A DNA stretch of 64,000 bases from Peristeroidobacter soli. Lineage in GTDB: Bacteria; Pseudomonadota; Gammaproteobacteria; Steroidobacterales; Steroidobacteraceae. The translations under genes were made by a program, and so were the position numbers. The stretch covers positions 124,001-188,000 of the forward strand of contig NZ_ML142848.1 in assembly GCF_004138485.1 (NCBI RefSeq). The letters run 5' to 3'. Below the pieces are notes generated by a model, which was not told the DNA's origin, did no database searches, and saw only the letters and a list, made by a program, of their open reading frames with translations. The first letter of the stretch is position 1. Every line of letters begins with the position of its first letter. Shown here piece by piece: positions 59,060 to 64,000 of this stretch.

Positions 59060-60279
59060 TGGCGCTCGTCGCTGAATACACGGTCCGTTCCATTGCATTG
59101 GGATTGTTGGTGTTTCTGGCGGTGAAGGCATTGCATGTGCGGGACGCGCGCCTGGAGCGCACCGTCTGGCGGATCATTCTCGTGTCCGCGGTTTCGATGC
59201 CAGCGCTGCTGGAGCTGATTTCGCGCGCTCCCGTGCCGGCACCGGTCTTGAGTGCGAGCTATGCAGAGCTGGTGACTCTGACCGCTCCGAGTTCGATATC
59301 CATCTGGAGCACAGCCCTGCTCGCTCTGGTTGTCACGGTCTCTGGCGTGCTCATCGTTCGTCAGCTGACTGGTGTCATTCGGTGCTGGCTCATGCGCCAA
59401 CGCGCCACGCCGATGGCGATGTACGAACCCCTGGATGTCCGCATCAGCGACGACGTGAGCTCGCCGGCAACCGTCTTTTCGACCGTGCTCGTGCCGCGAG
59501 ACTTCAAGGAATGGGACGGCGAAGCGCGGCGACTGGCGATCGAGCATGAGCGATCGCATGTGGCCGGCAAAGATTTCCATGTGCAATGCCTGGCTCAGCT
59601 CTATCGAAGCGTGTTCTGGTTCAATCCCTTCGCGTGGTGGCTGGCCGGTCGTCTGGCATTGTTGAATGAACACGTCAGCGACGACGCCGCAGTCGCCAGT
59701 CGAACGGACGAGCGCACGACGTACGCCAGGATTCTTCTGAGTCTGGCGCAGCGCTCTGCGGTCAACGCGAACCTCGTCCCGATGATCCGCACTCACTTTC
59801 TCAGCCGTCGTATCGAGCGCATCCTGCGACACACCGGCGTGAGCCAGGCGAGCGCACTCAAGACTGCACTGATCGCCTGTTTGCTCGTGCCCATTCTCAC
59901 AGCTACCGCCGCGGTTCGATCACCCACGGAACCCGGGAGTTATACAAACGGTCTCGAGCTGTTCCACTCCCGGTTGAATTCGGCAGCGCTGGTGGTACTG
60001 CCGAAGAGCAATCCCAACAAGCCGCTCTCAGCGCCGAAATATCCTCCAGCATCGCGGCGCCTCGGAGAGACCGGCACAGTCGTGCTGAAGCTGCACGTGC
60101 TGGAAGACGGCTCCGTCGCGGATGCGGCGATCGCCAAGTCGAGCGGCTATCCCGATCTGGATTACTCCGCTTTCTACGAAGCATTTCAGTGGCGTCTCGA
60201 CCCCGGGACCATCGATGGCACGCCGTCGAGAATGTGGGGCAAGTTCGCCGTCACCTTCCAGTTGACCAAAGACCCATGA
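59056..60279 (+). CDS. M56 (BlaR1-type) membrane metallopeptidase fused to a TonB C-terminal domain
   Basis: Membrane segments flank the zinc peptidase motif HERSH (H164-H168) with the third ligand candidate E205 (NEHVSDDAA), as in BlaR1/MecR1. The C-terminal sensor is not a penicillin-binding domain. Residues about 325-404 are a TonB C-terminal domain (APKYPPASRRLGETGTVVLKLHV...SSGYPDLDYSAFYEAFQW) after a membrane segment (ALIACLLVPILTATAAV). The signal sensed may therefore be envelope- or receptor-related rather than a beta-lactam. It is translationally coupled to the BlaI-type repressor and to the following lipoprotein gene. Confidence 0.9.
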   Translation: MMALVAEYTVRSIALGLLVFLAVKALHVRDARLERTVWRIILVSAVSMPALLELISRAPVPAPVLSASYAELVTLTAPSSISIWSTALLALVVTVSGVLIVRQLTGVIRCWLMRQRATPMAMYEPLDVRISDDVSSPATVFSTVLVPRDFKEWDGEARRLAIEHERSHVAGKDFHVQCLAQLYRSVFWFNPFAWWLAGRLALLNEHVSDDAAVASRTDERTTYARILLSLAQRSAVNANLVPMIRTHFLSRRIERILRHTGVSQASALKTALIACLLVPILTATAAVRSPTEPGSYTNGLELFHSRLNSAALVVLPKSNPNKPLSAPKYPPASRRLGETGTVVLKLHVLEDGSVADAAIAKSSGYPDLDYSAFYEAFQWRLDPGTIDGTPSRMWGKFAVTFQLTKDP

Positions 60280-61295
60280 AACATCGCCTGCTGGTACTCG
60301 TGCTGCCCTGGATGGCACTCACCGGTTGCGGCACGCCTCCGCAACGCGCGGAGTTCACCAGTGGCTATCCGACATACAACTGCCCGGAGACGCTCGAAGG
60401 CCAGGTGACATTGCAGGCCGAGGTTCGGCCGCTGGATTCGCAAACGACGATCCTGCATCAACCGTCGATCGTCACCCGGGGAATGCTCGCCAGACGGTTG
60501 CTCATTTCGGTGACGCCGAGCGGCTTGCACGCAAAGGATCGAATCGTCTGGAGCACATTGAGTGTCGCCACCTTCGGCGGCACGTTTCTCGGCTGGGATC
60601 ACTTTGAACTTGCCGCGCCCGAGCAACGCACGCAGGAGACCTCGACGGTGGTCGCCTCTCCCGGCCAACTGAAGATCACTCGCGTTGCCAAGGGGCGCGC
60701 CGATCTCGCCGGCAGTCAGTCCATCGACCTCGTGATCATGCCCGGCGGCGTGGCTGTTGACGACACGGTCGTCCATTTCTCCGCGCTGTGGACCGACAAT
60801 GGCATGCCGCTGACGAGCGATCACGTCGCTCCGCAACTCATTCCCTTGCGCCACCCTCCGGGGCTCGACGTTGTCGAAGCTACGCTGGAGCTGAGCTTCG
60901 TCGTTCGCGTGGCAGACACCGGCGACGAATGGGTGTGCGGCAGCCAGGCACGGGTGACATTGATCGATCGCGATTCCTTGCGTCAGCCACTCTGGGATCT
61001 CGGCCTGGCCTCCGCGAACGCGATTCGCAACGAACGGCTGGCTCTATTCGATCCCACGCTGGGCGCCGTTCGACTGGTATTCGACAGCCCCGCCGGCGCG
61101 CATTCGTTTGCCAGCTGGATGCGCGCGACCGGCGCGACTCGAGTGGGCTCTTACGCCCTTTCGATCTTCGAGCAGACCGGTCCGTCGACCACGCGCCCGT
61201 TCGGCCCGGTCGATGAGAACGTCATGCGCACCCTGCGTCCCGTGACCATCGCGGACATCGGCGGCATCAAGGTGGGGCCCGCGGGCGAGCCTTGA
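60276..61295 (+). CDS. Predicted lipoprotein of unknown function
   Basis: ATG 60276 overlaps the M56 gene stop and opens a lipoprotein signal (LLVLVLPWMALTGC, lipobox LTGC, cysteine at residue 18 or so). The remaining 320 residues are not recognised. They look beta-rich and polar, with a central cysteine (WVCGSQARVTL) and no enzyme motif. Being the third gene of the BlaI/M56 unit, it may be the effector or an accessory sensor of that system. The stop codon lies inside the first of two tandem operator-like dyads that control the next gene. Confidence 0.7.
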   Translation: MKHRLLVLVLPWMALTGCGTPPQRAEFTSGYPTYNCPETLEGQVTLQAEVRPLDSQTTILHQPSIVTRGMLARRLLISVTPSGLHAKDRIVWSTLSVATFGGTFLGWDHFELAAPEQRTQETSTVVASPGQLKITRVAKGRADLAGSQSIDLVIMPGGVAVDDTVVHFSALWTDNGMPLTSDHVAPQLIPLRHPPGLDVVEATLELSFVVRVADTGDEWVCGSQARVTLIDRDSLRQPLWDLGLASANAIRNERLALFDPTLGAVRLVFDSPAGAHSFASWMRATGATRVGSYALSIFEQTGPSTTRPFGPVDENVMRTLRPVTIADIGGIKVGPAGEP

Positions 61296-61306
61296 GGCCG
61301 TCCTCA
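61293..61306. promoter_or_regulatory. Operator-like dyad 1 (TGAGG-N4-CCTCA)
   Basis: TGAGGCCGTCCTCA is a perfect 5-bp inverted repeat with a 4-base spacer. An identical-arm dyad lies 22 bp downstream (61315-61328), two helical turns away and on the same DNA face, as expected for cooperative binding of a dimeric regulator. Confidence 0.6.
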
Positions 61307-61313
61307 TTTATTT

Positions 61314-61341
61314 TTGAGGTTATCCTCAGTTTCGTTATACT
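61314..61341 (+). promoter_or_regulatory. Sigma-70-type promoter of the serine hydrolase gene
   Basis: TTGAGG (61314-61319) and TATACT (61336-61341), spaced 16 bp, form a good -35/-10 pair about 40 bp before the ATG at 61378. The second operator dyad overlaps the -35 box, which suggests repression. Confidence 0.65.
61315..61328. promoter_or_regulatory. Operator-like dyad 2 (TGAGG-N4-CCTCA) overlapping the -35 box
   Basis: TGAGGTTATCCTCA is a perfect inverted repeat with the same arms as the dyad at 61293-61306. It covers most of the -35 box and the start of the spacer, so a bound protein would block the polymerase. The BlaI-type or TetR-type neighbours are candidate binders; the TGAGG arms do not match the BlaI-type TGTAG arms. 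Confidence 0.6.
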
Positions 61342-61377
61342 GACCCGCGTCGCCGTAGTCGCGGCGGGAGGGTCGCT

Positions 61378-62757
61378 ATGTCGCGTCGGTTCGCTGCGTT
61401 ATTCGCCGTAGTACTAATGACAGTCACATCGGTCGCACTCGGCAGCGACCCGATGGAGCAACGCCTGGACCGACTCCTCACGCAAGCGACGTCCGGTGGC
61501 GACAAGCCCGGCATCGCGGTGGCCATCCAGCGAGGCACTCAGGTCATTTATTCCAAAGGCTTCGGCTATGCCGACGTCGAACATCGCATCCCGGTCACCC
61601 CTGACACCGTGTTCCCGATCGGCTCGATCACCAAGACCATGACGGGGCTTGCGATCACGCAGCTGGTCGCCGCGGGCAAGATCGATCTCGACGCCCCTGC
61701 TGGAAAATATGTGCCCGAATTGCCTGCGCCGGCACGCGATGCTCTGGTCCGTCACCTTTTGAACCACACCTCGGGACTGGTGAACTACACCGATCTGCCG
61801 GAGTTTCCTCGCGGCGCGGAGCGGCCGGTGACGCGTGCGGAAGTGCTGAGCTGGTTCGCCACCAAGCCGCTGCAGTTCGAGCCCGGCACGCGTTACAACT
61901 ACACGAACTCAGGAACATTCCTGCTCGGGCTCATCATCGAGCACGTGACCGGCCAAACCTATAATGACTATGTCGGGCAGCATGTGTTCGCGCCGTTCGG
62001 CATGCAGCACACGTCGATGTCGGACTGGCGCACGCTGGTGGATCACCGGGCGCACGGCTACCAACACAGCAAGACGGGATTGGTCAACGCGCCCCGCTAC
62101 GATCCGTTGGTCGCCTTCTCCGCCGGCGCCGTGATGTCGACCACGGGAGACATGCTCAAGTATCGAGCGGGAGTGTTCACAGGTAACGCGACTCCCGCTG
62201 CGATTCGCGAACGATTGCACCGGCTGGAGCGCCTGCGCGACGGCACGCTCGTTCCCTATTCGCTGGGCTGCCTGGTGCACGTGACGCTGGACGGACATCG
62301 CCGCATCATGCACTCGGGCGATATCTCCGGGTTCTCGGCGCACTATTCGTACTATCCGGACGACGATACGACCCTCGTCGTGCTGACCAACAGCGACAGC
62401 GGCGTTCCACCGGTATCGCTGGAAGCCAAGCTCGCTCGCGTCGTCCTGGGCATCGCCGAACCCCGCCGCGACGAAGTGCCATTGCCCGAATCGCTGGGGC
62501 AAAGCTATGCCGGCGAATACACCATGGGGCCGATCACCTTCGGGTTCACCCGCATGGGCTTCAAGTACCAGAACGGCGTGCTGTATGCCGTATTTGGCGG
62601 TGCCGACGGCCCTTCCCTGCCGCTGAAGCACCTCGGCAACGGGCGTTTCATCTCGACCATCGACGATGAGCACACTTTCCAGTTCGAGCGCGCCGGCAAG
62701 CAGCGACGACTCGTGACCCATTTCTATGGCGGAGAGTTCACGGCCAGCGCTCAGTGA
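61378..62757 (+). CDS. Exported serine hydrolase of the class C beta-lactamase family
   Basis: Active-site motifs are SITK (residues 83-86), YTN (175-177) and HSG (312-314). A signal peptide precedes (MSRRFAALFAVVLMTVTSVALGSD). The C-terminal beta domain (SYAGEYTMGPITFGFTRMGF...LPLKHLGNGRFISTIDDE) has the same layout as that of the serine hydrolase at 9298-10734, and the two are similar along their length (EAKLARVVLGIAEP against ERKVARIVLGLPAR). It is 459 residues long and lies behind the tandem-dyad promoter, downstream of the BlaI/M56 unit. The pairing of a BlaI-type sensor with a beta-lactamase-fold enzyme resembles bla loci, but the substrate is unknown. Confidence 0.9.
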   Translation: MSRRFAALFAVVLMTVTSVALGSDPMEQRLDRLLTQATSGGDKPGIAVAIQRGTQVIYSKGFGYADVEHRIPVTPDTVFPIGSITKTMTGLAITQLVAAGKIDLDAPAGKYVPELPAPARDALVRHLLNHTSGLVNYTDLPEFPRGAERPVTRAEVLSWFATKPLQFEPGTRYNYTNSGTFLLGLIIEHVTGQTYNDYVGQHVFAPFGMQHTSMSDWRTLVDHRAHGYQHSKTGLVNAPRYDPLVAFSAGAVMSTTGDMLKYRAGVFTGNATPAAIRERLHRLERLRDGTLVPYSLGCLVHVTLDGHRRIMHSGDISGFSAHYSYYPDDDTTLVVLTNSDSGVPPVSLEAKLARVVLGIAEPRRDEVPLPESLGQSYAGEYTMGPITFGFTRMGFKYQNGVLYAVFGGADGPSLPLKHLGNGRFISTIDDEHTFQFERAGKQRRLVTHFYGGEFTASAQ

Positions 62758-62808
62758 CCCGAACTCCACGTACAATGCACGGCGTCCGGTTCGCAACGTG
62801 GGTTTGAC

Positions 62809-63531
62809 ATGACGCTGTCCTACATCGAGCACCTCAAGCAGGGCCTGCGCGATTCGCCGCCCAAACAGAAAGGTCAGCGGACTCGGCAACGGCTGCGCAT
62901 CGCGACGGCGGAAGCTCTCGAACGCACCGGCTATCACGCCATGCGGGTGCTCGACATCACCACGGCGGCTGAAGTCGCCGAGGGCCTGTTCTACGTCTAC
63001 TTCAAGGACAAGACCGAAGCGACCTTGAGTGTGCTCAACGAAATGCTCGAGGATTTCCTCGGCTTCTCCACGCTCACGACCGAGGAACACGATTCCTTCA
63101 GTGCGATCCGCGCCGCCAATCGACGCTGGCTGGCGGTGTGTCGCGCCAACGCCGGCCTCATGCGCTGCCTGTTACAGGTCAGCGATGAAGAACCGGGCCT
63201 GACCGACCTTGCGCAACGGGCCAATCGACTCTGGTACGACATCGTGGCCCAGACGCACGTCAAACGTCGCGGCCAACCGGATGCCAAGCCCTCCGTGCTG
63301 TTCGCCACCTATCTGCTCGGCGGCATGATGGACGAGTTGGTCAGGAAGCTATTCATCTATCCCGACCCGGGACTGCAGAAGCTGCAGAAGAAACTAAAGG
63401 CCGACGACGATGCATTGGCGGACGCAGCCAGTGTGATCTGGTTGCGAGTGCTGAGCCCCGAGGCGAAACCGCCCGACGATTTGCCCAAAGCCGCCGCGGC
63501 GCTGGTCGATTGGATGAAGATGAAGCGCTGA
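62809..63531 (+). CDS. TetR/AcrR-family transcriptional regulator
   Basis: The HTH region (TRQRLRIATAEALERTGYHAMRVLDITTAAEVAEGLFYVYFKDKTEATLSVL starts there) is TetR-like, with the typical YVYFKDK end of the recognition helix. The remaining residues form a helical ligand domain, 240 residues in total. The N-terminal arm of about 24 residues is longer than usual. It follows the serine hydrolase by 51 bp in the same direction and converges directly on the acyl-CoA carboxyltransferase gene. Either could be its target. Other TetR proteins beside acyl-CoA carboxylases respond to acyl-CoA intermediates, which is a family-level hint only. Confidence 0.88.
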   Translation: MTLSYIEHLKQGLRDSPPKQKGQRTRQRLRIATAEALERTGYHAMRVLDITTAAEVAEGLFYVYFKDKTEATLSVLNEMLEDFLGFSTLTTEEHDSFSAIRAANRRWLAVCRANAGLMRCLLQVSDEEPGLTDLAQRANRLWYDIVAQTHVKRRGQPDAKPSVLFATYLLGGMMDELVRKLFIYPDPGLQKLQKKLKADDDALADAASVIWLRVLSPEAKPPDDLPKAAAALVDWMKMKR

Positions 63532-64000
63532 TCAGGGACGCAGCCCGAAACTGGCGCGCCCCGCCTGGCGCAGCGGCCCGACCAGATTCGCAAAGTCGCA
63601 GAGGAACGCGCGAGTCTGCCTCGGCGCAATGATGTCCTCCACCAGAAACTTCTCGGCCGTCAGCAGCGGCGAGCGTGCGCGATTGAGCCGTGCCTCGATT
63701 TCGCCGCGCTTCGCAGCTCGATCCGTGGCGGCAGCAAGCTCCGATTTATATGCAGCCTCGATGCCGCCTTCGATGGGCAGCGAGCCCCAGTCGCCCGAGG
63801 GCCACGCGCATCGATAACGGAACCGTCTGGGATTGCACATGCCGGCACCCGCCACGCCAAATGCCTTGCGAACGATGACGGTGCACCAAGGCACCGTCGC
63901 CTGATACACGCTCGCCAGCGCGCGCGCACCGTGTCGTAACGTGCCCGCACGCTCTGCCTGCATGCCCACCATGAATCCGGGAATGTCGACCAGGTGCACG
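63532..64000 (-). CDS. Acyl-CoA carboxylase carboxyltransferase (beta) subunit, C-terminal part
   Basis: The visible 156 codons are the C-terminal end of a biotin-dependent carboxyltransferase of the propionyl/methylcrotonyl/acetyl-CoA carboxylase group. They show LVDIPGFMVGMQAERAG, RHGARALASVYQATVPWCTVIVRKAFGVAGAGM and the C-terminal YKSELAAATDRAAKRGEIEARL followed by AEKFLVEDIIAPRQTRAFL. It forms the oxyanion for carboxyl transfer from biotin to the acyl-CoA. The gene starts beyond the window end, so operon partners such as a biotin carboxylase cannot be seen. It converges on the TetR gene with no spacer. Confidence 0.9.
   Translation of the reverse strand, partial: VHLVDIPGFMVGMQAERAGTLRHGARALASVYQATVPWCTVIVRKAFGVAGAGMCNPRRFRYRCAWPSGDWGSLPIEGGIEAAYKSELAAATDRAAKRGEIEARLNRARSPLLTAEKFLVEDIIAPRQTRAFLCDFANLVGPLRQAGRASFGLRP

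Noticed and set aside
9298-62757. Beta-lactam resistance genes
   Set aside because: Three proteins have beta-lactamase-family motifs, but they have long extra C-terminal domains and Y-x-N variants, as in D-aminopeptidases and esterases. The BlaI/M56 unit lacks a penicillin sensor. Resistance cannot be claimed from sequence.
1-64000. CRISPR arrays, insertion sequences, integrases, rRNA and tRNA genes
   Set aside because: I saw no regularly spaced repeats, transposase or integrase motifs, or tRNA-like cloverleaf with CCA ends. Small RNA genes without strong structure could be missed by reading.

Overview
The window is 64 kb of GC-rich, densely coded DNA from what looks like a free-living gammaproteobacterium. 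The combination of five TonB-dependent receptors, three ECF sigma/anti-sigma (FecI/FecR) pairs, many secreted hydrolases, and cis/trans fatty-acid isomerase suggests a Steroidobacter/Povalibacter-like scavenger. That placement is inferred from gene content only. No rRNA, tRNA, CRISPR array, transposase or phage gene was seen. The sequence starts inside an AraC-type regulator and ends inside an acyl-CoA carboxyltransferase.

Region 1 (about 0.3-13 kb) looks like one catabolic locus for an unusual acylated peptide. It holds a TonB receptor, an S58 (DmpA-like) aminopeptidase, an N-acyl-D-amino-acid deacylase, a TetR regulator, an acyl-CoA ligase, an MFS symporter, a beta-lactamase-fold serine hydrolase, a crotonase and an S41 peptidase. 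Four copies of a shared operator-like element lie in its three promoter regions. Region 2 (13-20.4 kb) has an Aer-like chemoreceptor, then a tight three-gene unit: Tat-exported flavin amine oxidase, diheme cytochrome c and exported RidA. A converging TonB receptor follows. The three-gene unit reads as a periplasmic amine dehydrogenase with its electron acceptor and its imine-clearing enzyme.

Region 3 (20.8-29.8 kb) is a single FecI-FecR-TonB receptor operon ending in two tandem S9 peptidases that resemble lasso-peptide isopeptidases. No lasso biosynthesis gene is present. Two nearly identical 31-bp promoter elements precede the sigma gene and the receptor. Region 4 (30-39.7 kb) is more housekeeping-like: a GT4 glycosyltransferase, an AsmA protein, a LOG-family protein, Cti, and an Lrp-type regulator divergent from an aminotransferase/aldehyde dehydrogenase pair.

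Region 5 (39.7-56.2 kb) is an 11-gene co-directional run with two complete FecI/FecR/TonB modules. Around them lie a type-B carboxylesterase, a prolyl-oligopeptidase, an FbpA-like iron-binding protein without a permease, an erythromycin-esterase-like protein and a beta-lactamase-fold hydrolase. Region 6 (56.3-64 kb) has a SUMF1-like protein and a secreted alpha/beta hydrolase, then a divergent BlaI / M56-TonB / lipoprotein unit, a second class-C-type serine hydrolase behind a well-formed promoter with tandem operators, a TetR regulator and the partial carboxyltransferase. The shared theme is uptake of large or unusual molecules through TonB receptors, coupled to secreted hydrolases and local regulators.
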